From Rhizobium oryziradicis (GTDB lineage: Bacteria > Pseudomonadota > Alphaproteobacteria > Rhizobiales > Rhizobiaceae), in contig NZ_MKIM01000028.1 of assembly GCF_001939045.1 (NCBI RefSeq), positions 585,132 through 649,131 of the forward strand: 64,000 nucleotides of DNA, read 5' to 3'. How positions within the stretch are numbered: the stretch's first letter is position 1; the number at the start of each line of letters is the position of its first letter. Position numbers and translations under genes: made by a program. The notes under the pieces were generated by a model that saw nothing but the letters and a program-made list of their open reading frames with translations, searched no databases and had not been told where the DNA came from. Below, in pieces: positions 52,820 through 61,773 of the stretch.

Positions 52820-53297
52820 GCGGAAGGTTCCAACGATTGCGGGTCACGCCAGCGATGCGGCTGAGTGTCTTTATGGAGATCGCGGTACCGCTTGAGGTTG
52901 TTGGCAGATACGACTGAGATCGGTTCCATGCCAACCACCACTAAAACCCCATGCAGCAGCGGATTATCCCACTGGAAGGGAACGTCGCCCCAGAAGAGCG
53001 TAAAAGGCCCCTCTCGTTCTTGAACCAAGGTTATCTCGCACAGCGTGCCATAAAAGCGAAAAGCTCGTTTGTGCCGGAAGCGCTTCAGCGGAACCTCTTC
53101 GAACTCAGGAATCTCCCGGAGCTTCGTATCCAGTTCTTCAAAGGTCTCGCTGCGATAGAGCATGTCGATATCGCTGTGAGCGAAGGGCTCACGGAGACCC
53201 AAAACTTCCTCCGCCATCCCCCGAAGAGATCGCAGGTCATCCCTGAACTTCGTAGCTTGGCTATGATGGCGGCGACTTTCTCTCGGGTGTTTTCCAT
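52816..53297 (-). pseudogene. Frameshifted nucleotidyltransferase (aminoglycoside ANT-like)
   Basis: Two frames join to one family-like protein of about 160 residues. The first (from ATG 53297) reads 'MENTREKVAAIIAKLRSSGM' and '...CDLFGGW'; the second continues 'AEEVLGLREPFAHSDIDML', giving the continuous motif 'LFGGWAEEVLG...HSDIDML' of ANT(2'')-/LinB-type nucleotidyltransferases with the Asp pair. One G is missing in the run near 53215-53220 (GGATGGCGG, where GGATGGGCGG would keep frame). Either a real mutation or a sequencing error broke the gene. The 3' part still overlaps the hydrolase start. Confidence 0.8.
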
Positions 53298-53339
53298 TGA
53301 TCTCTCCGGACCTGCGTCGAACATTGTTAATTACCCTGC

Positions 53340-54050
53340 TTAGGCGGACATAGGGGCGATGGCATCGTCTGTCGGCCGCACATCGCCAAAGCTCCGATAG
53401 ATGTTGTGGAGTGCTGCGTTGTGGTCCTGATCCCGCCTGGCAGCCGTCCCGTCGGCTATGAAGATTACCCGGAAGCCGCTGGCATAGGCGTCTCGGGCCG
53501 AGGACTCACAGCAGATGTTCGTCAACGTTCCGGTGATGAAGACCGTATCGATTCCGCGAGCGCCAAGTACAGCGGGCAAGTCTGAAGAGCCGGGGAAGAA
53601 CGCGCTATAGGCGGACTTCTCGAAATACAGGTCTTCTGCCTGCGGAGATAGCCCGGCCCACACTCTCTCCGATATCGGACCAGCCCCGCCTGACGTCCGA
53701 AATACTTCCGCTACTTCTTCGCCAAAGAATTCCTTGGTGAGGTCGGGATATGGTTGATCGATCCCAGGGACGACCCACGCCACCGTGCCACCAGCGGTGC
53801 GAAGCGCGGCGGAGAGACGAACGATGTTGGGCAGTATCCCTCGGCAATAGCCGCTTTCCTCGACGAAAAACCGGACCATGTCGATCACGACCGGAGCCGT
53901 TCGACGTGGATCGACAGATTCATAGGCATGGCGTCGCCCGCGCCTTTCCTCCTGCCGGTCGTACTCCCGCTGCTCAATTAGCCAATTGTGAAGCTTTGGG
54001 CGTGGACCCGTTATTTGGAGTGATATTGCGCTGCCCTGATCAGAATCCAT
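53340..54050 (-). CDS. Isochorismatase-like cysteine hydrolase
   Basis: The 236-residue protein has the complete Asp-Lys-Cys triad of the family: Asp 57 in 'APVVIDMVRFF', Lys 145 in 'YFEKSAYSAFF' and Cys 180 in 'TLTNICCESSARDA'. The T-N-x-C-x-E-S motif is typical of amidase-like members (ureidoacrylate or nicotinamidase type) that cleave small amides, more than of true isochorismatases. I used the ATG at 54050; the frame opens at 54119. It is first in the leftward operon, 42 bases before the broken nucleotidyltransferase. Confidence 0.83.
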   Translation of the reverse strand: MDSDQGSAISLQITGPRPKLHNWLIEQREYDRQEERRGRRHAYESVDPRRTAPVVIDMVRFFVEESGYCRGILPNIVRLSAALRTAGGTVAWVVPGIDQPYPDLTKEFFGEEVAEVFRTSGGAGPISERVWAGLSPQAEDLYFEKSAYSAFFPGSSDLPAVLGARGIDTVFITGTLTNICCESSARDAYASGFRVIFIADGTAARRDQDHNAALHNIYRSFGDVRPTDDAIAPMSA

Positions 54051-54352
54051 CTCGGCGAATCCTCGTGCGATGCAACGATGATCACCAGCCGTTGCATCAA
54101 CGTCAATGGCCCGCACCACGACGCGACAAAAGCGACAAAAGCGTTAAAGGTTTATCAGCCGCAGGGCGGGGTTTAATCGCTTGACAGGACCTACAGGCAA
54201 GGCCACCATGAAGTTGGTCGGTGCTACCAGTCCGCTCACGCCCCGCAAAGGGCATGGTGAAAGCACCAGATTGACGATCAAAGTCTCGCGAGAGATCGGT
54301 CCGTCAGAAATGTGAGCACTGGCTTTTGGTCCGATCCATCACGGGAAAATCG

Positions 54353-55108
54353 ATGAATACTTTTATGGAAGCCAAGCACATGGCCAAGGTGCTTGAGGGA
54401 ATACTGCGCGAAAGAAATGTCGCCATCTCACACGGCGAAACTCTCAACATTGTAGCTCGCCAGTTTGGACTGAATGACTGGAATACCCTTTCGGCGCGGA
54501 TCAAACGTGCCGAGGTCGCAGATGGCCGACGCGTGCAAGCGTTGGTTAGTTGGGATTTTGTAGGAGAGCATCCAACCGAATATGACTTCGGGCTGGACGA
54601 GGATGCCCGCAATTCCGGTCGCAGGGCAGCAATGATCAACTACAGCGGAGCCAGGCCAACCCGATACAGAGATGCCAAACAGGCATTTGGATCGCTCTGC
54701 CAGACCGTGTCCGCCGTCCCCTATCAGGGGCAACGCCTCGAAGTGACCGCAACCTTGGCAACCGAAAAGGTCTCTCACGGTGCTACAATCTGGGCGCGGG
54801 TAGACAAATCTCCTGGCAATACTTTGGCCTTTGACAATCTCAAGGATAGGCCGGACGACGGGTGGATGTTTGGAGACAACAATTGGGGAGTTCGGAGGCT
54901 TGTAATTGATGTCCCGCCCGACGCGACATCGGTGCAATTCGGCTTCTTCCTCAAGGGTACGGGAACGGTATGGTCCACTGACTTCAGCGTTGCGGCAGTC
55001 GGCGCAGATGTTCCGGTGACTGGAAAGCCGTATCAATCGCAGCGAAAACCGGGCTGGATCGCACCTTCGAATCTTGACTTCTCGCAGGTCGTTGACCTGG
55101 TTCCATGA
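54353..55108 (+). CDS. Glyoxalase_8-type N-terminal domain protein with beta-rich C-terminus
   Basis: The 251-residue protein begins 'MNTFMEAKHMAKVLEGILRE' and continues 'ISHGETLNIVARQFGLNDWNTL', the sequence of a small domain that databases list as Glyoxalase_8, common on mobile elements and in toxin-resistance settings. The remaining 180 residues are beta-rich (several 'FGF', 'WGV' strands) and not recognised; they could be a jelly-roll-like binding domain. ATG 54353 has GGGAA upstream. It is divergent from the isochorismatase-like gene and is the last cargo gene before the right end. Confidence 0.65.
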   Translation: MNTFMEAKHMAKVLEGILRERNVAISHGETLNIVARQFGLNDWNTLSARIKRAEVADGRRVQALVSWDFVGEHPTEYDFGLDEDARNSGRRAAMINYSGARPTRYRDAKQAFGSLCQTVSAVPYQGQRLEVTATLATEKVSHGATIWARVDKSPGNTLAFDNLKDRPDDGWMFGDNNWGVRRLVIDVPPDATSVQFGFFLKGTGTVWSTDFSVAAVGADVPVTGKPYQSQRKPGWIAPSNLDFSQVVDLVP

Positions 55109-55474
55109 GACGCCGGACATGGAGAGGCACCTCAAGGAGTTGCCCTTCATCATGCTTCGAAGAAGAGCCTTGCAAAAGTGCTTAACAAACGCAACAGGTC
55201 GAAAGCTGAGGTTCAGCAACACAGCCGCTCCTGTTGCGTTTGTTCCAAAATCAAAAAGCAACAATCCGGGCTTTAAAACAATTGCAACGGGGTAATGGAT
55301 CGGCATCTCTCATTATGCCTCCGAAACATGGGTCGCGATCCACATACTCACTCAACTTCAAAGCCGAAACCGCACTCTTTGGAACTTTAATGGATGACCG
55401 GGATGTAGCTTAGAAGGTGGAATGGCTCTCTTCTACACCATCCCACTCTACACCATCTCAATGGCGCGTTAAGA
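55109..55474. other. Non-coding right boundary region between cargo and clc
   Basis: No gene is supported. The left part holds the recombinase-site array; the part from 55290 is probably the original lrp-clc intergenic DNA and has a short tandem repeat (TCTACACCATC twice, 55434-55459). Confidence 0.5.
55184..55289. repeat. Right-end recombinase-site array with 15-bp inverted repeat
   Basis: GCAACA (TGTTGC on the minus strand) occurs at 55191, 55216 and 55258, and GCAACG at 55284, mostly with an A/T-rich flank as at the left end. AACAAACGCAACAGG (55184-55198) and CCTGTTGCGTTTGTT (55230-55244) form a perfect 15-bp inverted repeat, with TGTTCCA following. Nothing else explains these repeats. 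Confidence 0.65.
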
Positions 55475-57259
55475 TTAAATCTCGCCCGATGCCTCGCGTC
55501 GCCGTTGGTCGAGTTCTTCACTGTAGCGGCGTAATGTGTGGCTCTCTGTGAGCAATCCGATGGGCTTGACCTGCCCGAGGTCGTTGACCACGGCCAAAGC
55601 TTCGCTGTGGGTCGCATCAAAAATGGCCGCCGCCTGTTTGGCGTTCATGTTTGGCAGCAGCACATCCTTGGTATAGCGCAGATAGCTTTCCAGCGTGCGT
55701 TCTTCACCATCACGGTCCATGGGATCGGCATAAACTTCCGGTACCAGCACAATGCCTTTGTAGCGGCCTTCGTCATTGACCATGATAACGCGCTGGGTTG
55801 AGCCGAGCGGAAACCGCTTGTTGAATTCTTCCAACCCCATGGAGATTTTGGCGGTGCGGACATCGGCGCGCATCATTTTATTGACGGTCAAATCGCGGAT
55901 CCAACCAACATCATGGGCACTGCGAATGGTTTCGCCGCGCAGATGAAAACGCCATGTGGCAAAGGAATAGCCAAAGGACACGCGCACCACCAGCGACGCG
56001 GTCACAACAGCCGCCAGCACCAGCGCGGTGATGGGAAAATCACCCGTCAGTTCCAGCGCCAGAAAGGTCATGGTCAAAGGCCCGCCAATGACAGCGGCAG
56101 CAAAGGCGCTCATGCCCACCACGGCATAAACTGTTGGCGTCAGCGTCAGTTGCGGAAAGAAATCCGTGCCAAAGACGAATATTTTGCCCAGCAGCGCGCC
56201 CATAAACAGTGAAGCAAAAAACAGACCGCCGCGAAAACCGGAGCCAATCGACACAGCGCTGGCAACTGATTTCAGCATAAAAAGCATCACCAGCGCGCCA
56301 AGGGTTGAATCCGAATTGAGGTTGAGATGCAGCGCGCCGTGGCCGCTAGACAGCACCTGCGGCGACACAAGACCCAGAAGCCCCACGATAATGCCGCCGA
56401 GAAAGGGTCTGAACACTTGCGAAATCGAGCTTCTACGTGCCGTTTCTTCAATGAAAGACACCGCCTGCATGAGCACAATGCCAATGCCGGCGCAGATAAT
56501 GCCAAGGGCGATCGTCGGCACATAATCCAGCGGTGTCACAATGCCCATGACACCGACATCAATGGAAAGCCCATGATGCGCGATCTGATTGGCCACCAGA
56601 TTGGACACCAGCGCAGACACAATCACCGGAGCCAGAGTAATGACCGTATAAGAGCCGATAATCAGTTCAATCGCATAGAAAGCTCCCGTGAGCGGCGCGT
56701 CAAAAGCGGCGGCGATGGCACCTGCGGCCCCGCAGCCGACCAGAATGCGCATGTCCCCTCGCCGCAGTTTCAGCTTGATACCGAGCTTGGAAGCAACGCC
56801 GGAGGCAATCTGCGTATAGCCCGCCTCAAGGCCCACGGAGGCACCAAACCCATTGGAAATGATGTTTTGCACGCTCACAATAATACTGTCTGTCAGCGAT
56901 AAGCGTCCACCATGCAGCGCGTTGGCCTCAATGGGGTCAACCATGGGCTTTTTGCGGGTTTTGGACAGGATAAACACGATAATACCCAGCAAAATACCGC
57001 CAATAATCGGACCAAACAGCACAATCGGCCCGCTGACCTGACTGCCGCTCAAGGTGTCATCAACGCCAAAAACCCAATAATGCAGGCTTTCACTGAGGAA
57101 CCGGACCAGCGAAACAAGAAGGCCTGCCAAAACGCCCGTACACACGCCGAGCACCACCAGCGACAGTTCACCACGACGAAACATGGCCTGCAGACGGGAG
57201 CGCCGAATATTATCCAGAAAACTGGCGATACCGGGAGATTGGAATGGCTTGTTCAACAT
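55475..57259 (-). CDS. ClC-family chloride transporter with CBS domains
   Basis: The 594-residue protein has a ClC membrane domain (about residues 30-440, over ten hydrophobic helices) and a pair of CBS domains (about 455-580, 'VNKMMRADVRTAKISMGLEEF', 'LGQVKPIGLLTESHTL'). The gating Glu motif is kept ('GLEAGYTQ'), while the Ser motif G-S-G-I-P is degenerate ('MVDPI') and the proton Glu following 'FDAPLTGAFYAIE' is Leu. It may therefore be a channel-like or altered exchanger. The start 'MLNKPFQSPG' has a plausible site. The gene is core and converges on the mobile element. Confidence 0.87.
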   Translation of the reverse strand: MLNKPFQSPGIASFLDNIRRSRLQAMFRRGELSLVVLGVCTGVLAGLLVSLVRFLSESLHYWVFGVDDTLSGSQVSGPIVLFGPIIGGILLGIIVFILSKTRKKPMVDPIEANALHGGRLSLTDSIIVSVQNIISNGFGASVGLEAGYTQIASGVASKLGIKLKLRRGDMRILVGCGAAGAIAAAFDAPLTGAFYAIELIIGSYTVITLAPVIVSALVSNLVANQIAHHGLSIDVGVMGIVTPLDYVPTIALGIICAGIGIVLMQAVSFIEETARRSSISQVFRPFLGGIIVGLLGLVSPQVLSSGHGALHLNLNSDSTLGALVMLFMLKSVASAVSIGSGFRGGLFFASLFMGALLGKIFVFGTDFFPQLTLTPTVYAVVGMSAFAAAVIGGPLTMTFLALELTGDFPITALVLAAVVTASLVVRVSFGYSFATWRFHLRGETIRSAHDVGWIRDLTVNKMMRADVRTAKISMGLEEFNKRFPLGSTQRVIMVNDEGRYKGIVLVPEVYADPMDRDGEERTLESYLRYTKDVLLPNMNAKQAAAIFDATHSEALAVVNDLGQVKPIGLLTESHTLRRYSEELDQRRREASGEI

Positions 57260-57290
57260 CGAAACTTTAGCCGATCACGGGCTGGTTGGA

Positions 57291-58118
57291 TCAAAATTGG
57301 GGCGTCACCAGATTGGTTTCAAACTGCATCTGATCATAGGCAGGTTCCACATGTGCGGGCGTTTCCTCCATGACTCTGTCGTAATCAAGAGGAATATGCA
57401 TGTGAGTCAAAATAGCGCGTTCAGGTGACAGCGATTTGATCCAGCCAAGCGCCTGCGCCAGCGAGAGATGGCTGGGATGTTCTTTGTATTGCAAGGCATC
57501 AATCACCAGCACATCCAGGCCCGACAAGCGCTGCACTGTTTCCGTCGGGAAGTCGGAAACGTCACTGCAATAGGCCACATTGCCAATGCGAAAACCAAGC
57601 GAGGTGATATCGCCATGCTGCTGCAACAAAGGCAGGAGAGGGATGCTGCCCCCCTTCCCTTCAATCACCACCGGCTGATCCAGGTTTTCAATCACATGCG
57701 GTTGCACAATGGGTGGATAGCTGCTGCCCTCAGGTGTTTTCAGGCAATAGCCAAAACCGGCCTCGATGCGGCCCATGGTTTCAGCATCGGCATAGATTGG
57801 AATCCGCCGCCGTTGGATCATGGCATAGCCGCGCAAATCATCAATGCCGTGCAGGTGGTCGGCATGGGCGTGGGTGTAGATAACGGCATCGATTTCGCTG
57901 ATGCGTGCCCGCACCATCTGCTCACGCAAATCAGGGCCAGTATCCACCAAAACCGTGGTTTTGCCGCCGTCATCACTCCATTGCTCGATGAGAAATGCAG
58001 CCCTTGTGCGCCGATTTTTCGGGTTTTCAGGATTGCAATTGCCCCATTCACCATTGATCCGCGGAACACCCGGAGAAGAACCACATCCCAAAATGGTGAA
58101 ACGACGGCGATAGGTCAT
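57291..58118 (-). CDS. MBL-fold phosphodiesterase-like hydrolase (PhnP/RNase Z type)
   Basis: The 275-residue protein has the metallo-beta-lactamase metal motif 'THAHADH' (His 83, His 85, Asp 87, His 88) with further ligands in 'VAYCSDVSDF' and 'AILTHMH'. The start 'ILGCGSSPGVPRING' and the Cys/Asn-rich 'WGNCNPENPKNRRTR' insertion are typical of the rhizobial PhnP-related subgroup near tatD. It lies eight bases after tatD and probably is the last gene of the metG-tatD operon. Confidence 0.87.
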   Translation of the reverse strand: MTYRRRFTILGCGSSPGVPRINGEWGNCNPENPKNRRTRAAFLIEQWSDDGGKTTVLVDTGPDLREQMVRARISEIDAVIYTHAHADHLHGIDDLRGYAMIQRRRIPIYADAETMGRIEAGFGYCLKTPEGSSYPPIVQPHVIENLDQPVVIEGKGGSIPLLPLLQQHGDITSLGFRIGNVAYCSDVSDFPTETVQRLSGLDVLVIDALQYKEHPSHLSLAQALGWIKSLSPERAILTHMHIPLDYDRVMEETPAHVEPAYDQMQFETNLVTPQF

Positions 58119-58125
58119 AGATCAA

Positions 58126-58908
58126 TCATAGCCTTGGCATTTTGGAAAACAATTTCAACGCATTGTCCGTGGTGATCTTGGCCATCTCTGCATAGCTCAA
58201 ACCCTTGACCTCGGCCAGCACTTCGGCAGTGTTGACCACATAAGAAGGCTCATTGCGCTTGCCGCGCCAACGCTTGGGCGCAAGGTAAGGCGCATCCGTC
58301 TCCACCAACAGGCGATCGAGCGGCACATCCTTGGCAATATCGCGCAGTTCTTGCGATTTCGGAAAGGTCAGAATGCCCGAAAAAGAGATATAGCCACCAA
58401 GTTCAACGCCAGTTTTGGCAAGCGCTTCACCCGCCGAGAAGCAATGCAGAATGAAGGGGAAGGCCCCTTTTTTTGTCTCTTGCGTCAAAATCGCTGCCAT
58501 ATCCTCATCCGCACTGCGGCTGTGAATGACCAGCGGCAATTGGGTTTGACGTGATGCTTCGATGTGGCGCAAAAAGCCGGTTTTCTGATCCTGTGGCGTT
58601 TGCGTATCATAGAAATAATCCAGACCGCATTCACCAATGGCCACAATTTTCTCGTGGGCATTGGCCAGCTGCACCAGATCAGCCGCAGAAATATCCAGCT
58701 CTTCATTGGCATTGTTCGGATGGGTGCCAACCGAGCAGAACACCGATGGATAGCGCTGCGTCAATGCCAACAGCGCATCCAGCTTGGCCACTCGGGTGGA
58801 GATTGTCACCATCTGTTTCACGCCCGCATCATGGGCGCGCTTGACCAGTTCGTCACGCTCGCTCTCGAAATCGGCAAAATCCAGATGGCAATGGGTATCA
58901 ATCAGCAT
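58126..58908 (-). CDS. TatD-family metal-dependent deoxyribonuclease
   Basis: The 260-residue protein has the TatD metal motifs 'MLIDTHCHLDFADF' (residues 1-14), 'AIGECGLDY', 'LVIHSRSA', 'LHCFSAG' and 'LLVETDAPYLAPKRWRGKRNEP', all in family order. ATG 58908 starts five bases after the metG stop; the longer frame to 58935 runs inside metG. TatD hydrolyses DNA ends and repairs oxidised 3' ends in E. coli; the same role is expected. Confidence 0.92.
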   Translation of the reverse strand: MLIDTHCHLDFADFESERDELVKRAHDAGVKQMVTISTRVAKLDALLALTQRYPSVFCSVGTHPNNANEELDISAADLVQLANAHEKIVAIGECGLDYFYDTQTPQDQKTGFLRHIEASRQTQLPLVIHSRSADEDMAAILTQETKKGAFPFILHCFSAGEALAKTGVELGGYISFSGILTFPKSQELRDIAKDVPLDRLLVETDAPYLAPKRWRGKRNEPSYVVNTAEVLAEVKGLSYAEMAKITTDNALKLFSKMPRL

Positions 58909-58912
58909 AACT

Positions 58913-60457
58913 TCAAGCCTTGTCAGGGGCAACATAGCGTGGAAACACCGGAGTAGGTGCTTCCAGAACGGTTCCGGGTGTCAGGCGACCCGCCTCACCC
59001 AGCTTGTCAAAGCTGCGGTCTTCCGGTGCTACCGCCACGAGATCCAGAAGCTTGGCAGCACTGTCCGGCATGATTGGCTGAAACAGAATGGCAATCTGAC
59101 GCACCACTTCGGCCGTGACGTACAGCACCGTTTCCATGCGCGGCACATCCGTTTTGCGCAGCACCCAAGGTTCCTGGGCTGCAAAATAGCGGTCTGTTTC
59201 GTTGACAATGTTCATGATGGCCGCAACAGCCTTGTGAACCTGCTGCATCGCCATTTCCTCGCGGCAGATGGTGATGGCAGAATCAGCCACGGCCAGAATA
59301 GCCTTGTCGGCATCGGTCAATTCGCCGGCCTGTGGAATTTTACCATCGCAGTTCTTGACGATCATCGACAAGGAACGGCTGGCAAGATTGCCAATGCCAT
59401 TGGCGAGATCGGCATTGATGCGCGTGCCAATGCCCTCTTCCGAATAGCTGCCATCCTGTCCAAATGACACTTCGCGCAAGAAGAAGAAACGCACCTGATC
59501 CAGACCAAAGTGGTTGACCAGATTAACCGGGTCCACAACATTGCCCAGCGATTTCGACATTTTCTCGCCCTTGTTGAGCAAGAAGCCGTGCGCATAGACC
59601 CGCTTCGGCAGCGGCAAACCGGCAGACATCAAAAATGCAGGCCAGTAGACGGCGTGGAAACGGATGATATCCTTGCCGATGATATGGGCGTCTGCTGGCC
59701 AATATTTGGCGCGCGGGCCATTTTCATCGGTCAGATAGCCGGTGGCGGTGATATAATTGGTCAGCGCATCGACCCAAACATACATGACGTGCTTGTCATC
59801 GCCGGGCACCTTGATGCCCCAATCGAATGTGGTGCGCGACACCGACAAATCCTTGAGACCGGATTTGACGAAAGACATCACCTCATTGCGACGCTCATTG
59901 GGACCGATGAAATCGGGTTGGTCTTCATAGAGCTTCAGCAGCTTGTCTTCATAGGCCGAGAGCTTGAAGAAATAGCTCTCCTCTTCCACCCATTCCACGG
60001 GCGTGCCTTGCGGACCATAGCGCACGCCATCACGCACCGAGGTTTCATCCTCAGTGTAATAGGCCTCATCACGCACCGAATACCAGCCAGCGTAGCTATC
60101 CTTATAGATATCGCCATTGGCTTCCATCCGCTTCCAGATGGCCTGGCTGGCCTCATGGTGGCGCGGCTCGGTGGTGCGAATGAAATCATCGTTGGAGGCA
60201 TTCAGCAGTTTTCCCATGGCGCGGAATTCATCTGAATTGCGCTTGGCGAGTTCTTCCGGCGTAATGCCTTCATTGCGCGCGGTCTGCTGCATCTTCTGAC
60301 CGTGCTCGTCTGTGCCGGTCAGAAAGAACACATCCTTGCCATCGAGGCGCTGAAACCGTGCTAATGCGTCGGTTGCGATCAACTCATAGGCATGGCCAAT
60401 GTGTGGCTTGCCGTTTGGATAGGAAATGGCGGTGGTGATGTAGAATGTGTCTTTCAT
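58913..60457 (-). CDS. metG: Methionyl-tRNA synthetase
   Basis: MetG charges tRNA-Met. The 514-residue enzyme has the class I HIGH motif 'PHIGH' (18-22), 'GTDEHGQK' and the 'KMSKS' motif at about residue 297-301. No C-terminal tRNA-binding domain is present, which is common for the short rhizobial form. It heads an operon with tatD and the MBL hydrolase, spacing a few bases each. Start '[19 protein letters not shown]' is standard. Confidence 0.96.
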   Translation of the reverse strand: MKDTFYITTAISYPNGKPHIGHAYELIATDALARFQRLDGKDVFFLTGTDEHGQKMQQTARNEGITPEELAKRNSDEFRAMGKLLNASNDDFIRTTEPRHHEASQAIWKRMEANGDIYKDSYAGWYSVRDEAYYTEDETSVRDGVRYGPQGTPVEWVEEESYFFKLSAYEDKLLKLYEDQPDFIGPNERRNEVMSFVKSGLKDLSVSRTTFDWGIKVPGDDKHVMYVWVDALTNYITATGYLTDENGPRAKYWPADAHIIGKDIIRFHAVYWPAFLMSAGLPLPKRVYAHGFLLNKGEKMSKSLGNVVDPVNLVNHFGLDQVRFFFLREVSFGQDGSYSEEGIGTRINADLANGIGNLASRSLSMIVKNCDGKIPQAGELTDADKAILAVADSAITICREEMAMQQVHKAVAAIMNIVNETDRYFAAQEPWVLRKTDVPRMETVLYVTAEVVRQIAILFQPIMPDSAAKLLDLVAVAPEDRSFDKLGEAGRLTPGTVLEAPTPVFPRYVAPDKA

Positions 60458-60951
60458 GGATCGGCCTTTGGAGTCCGCGTCTTGTCTTTATAAAGTGTAT
60501 GCCGCTCTTAACGCATGTTGGAGCCATGCGAAACAACAAGTTTCTAGAGTTTGTCAGGGAAAAGACGAATCCGGTTTTCCCGATCAGACAAACGAAATCA
60601 AAACAACGATGTCTCTGGCTGCATCAATCTGAACCTGACACGCTCTCGTGAATGACCTTTTTGCAAAGAAGCCGATTGCGCTTGACCACCCTGCCCCGCA
60701 TTTGGTTCATTGCATTTACAGTGATGCTTTGCGCCCAATACCGCAGAAACAAATATCTGACCCAGAGCAAATTTTAGGGAGTCTTTTCTTCATTGAGGCA
60801 AAAACAAGACCAGAAAATCTTTGGCTGCATATCATAAGAAGTGGTATAGCCTGCTAACTATTTGAAAATACGTCATTCATCGTGAGTCCATGGCTGAAAG
60901 CTTTGTAGATCAGGTCAAGAACACACAGGGTGGCACACCCGGAGACATAGC
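60458..60951. other. Non-coding divergent region between metG and a TauE-type gene
   Basis: The stretch of about 490 bases carries the metG promoter on one side and the TauE-type promoter on the other. Short open frames here (such as 60648-60857) lack ribosome sites and family-like features. No structured RNA is evident beyond the small inverted repeat GGTGGCACACCC near 60930. Confidence 0.5.
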
Positions 60952-61752
60952 TTGCTGACAAATTTTTCTTTTGACCCGCTGCTATCCCTTTCCGGCTTTC
61001 TCGTTGGATCTTTGGTGGGCATTACAGGTGTCGGTGGCGCATCTCTGATGACACCGCTCATGGTTCTTATGTTTGGAATTCACCCGACGACGGCCGTCGG
61101 AACAGACCTTCTCTATGCTGCGATCACCAAGATGGCCGGCACGGCTGTTCATCATCGCCATGGCCATATTCGGTGGCGGCTGGTGGGTCTTTTGGCCATG
61201 GGAAGCATACCCGCAACCGCCATCACCCTGTGGTTCATGAGCGGTATGGATCGGAAAAGCGCCCATTCAGTGGCAATTTTAACCACCAGCCTTGGCATCA
61301 TGCTGATGCTCACGGCTTTGATCCTGCTGTTTCGCGATCTGCTGATGCGGTATGAAATGCAATGGCTGAAAAGGCACAGCACCCCAAGCCCCAGAACAAT
61401 TGATGCCGGCACATTGGTATTGGGCGTTATTTTGGGCGTATTGGTCACGATGACCTCGGTAGGCGCTGGTGCCATAGGGGTTACGGCTCTGCTCTTTCTC
61501 TACCCGCGTGCCAAAATCAACGACATTGTCGGCTCAGACATCGCGCACGCAATACCGCTGACATTGCTTGGTGGCCTGGGTTACTGGATGATCGGCGATG
61601 TAAACTGGCTTTTGCTGATTTCGCTGCTGATAGGCTCCATTCCCGGCATCATTCTGGGTAGCTATGCCGCACCAAAACTTCCAGAAAAAGCAGTGCGCAC
61701 CACGCTTGCTATTGTGCTGGTCATCGTCGCGTTCAAGCTCATCACCCATTGA
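60952..61752 (+). CDS. TauE/SafE-family membrane permease
   Basis: The 266-residue inner-membrane protein has eight hydrophobic helices in two halves, with 'GSLVGITGVGGASLMTPLMVL' and 'TMTSVGAGAIGVTALLFLYP' as the repeated family motif. TTG 60952 is used as start, with GGAG eight bases upstream. Members export sulfite, sulfoacetate or other organic anions. The divergent metG operon gives no clue to the substrate. Confidence 0.85.
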   Translation: MLTNFSFDPLLSLSGFLVGSLVGITGVGGASLMTPLMVLMFGIHPTTAVGTDLLYAAITKMAGTAVHHRHGHIRWRLVGLLAMGSIPATAITLWFMSGMDRKSAHSVAILTTSLGIMLMLTALILLFRDLLMRYEMQWLKRHSTPSPRTIDAGTLVLGVILGVLVTMTSVGAGAIGVTALLFLYPRAKINDIVGSDIAHAIPLTLLGGLGYWMIGDVNWLLLISLLIGSIPGIILGSYAAPKLPEKAVRTTLAIVLVIVAFKLITH

Positions 61753-61773
61753 TATAAAATGCAGTGTCTGTGC

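Larger units (their letters stand above)
41330..55289. mobile_element. About 14-kb tyrosine-recombinase-trio mobile element with cargo
   Basis: The segment lies between convergent core genes (lrp and clc) and has higher GC than the surroundings. It opens with five overlapping genes for three tyrosine recombinases and two small coiled-coil proteins, then carries seven cargo genes in two directions. Both ends have clusters of TGTTGC motifs facing inward. The layout is like Tn554, RIT and Gamma-Mobile-Trio elements, all of which use multiple recombinases together. The exact termini are inferred from the outermost motifs (41330 and 55289) and may be off by tens of bases. Confidence 0.75.
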
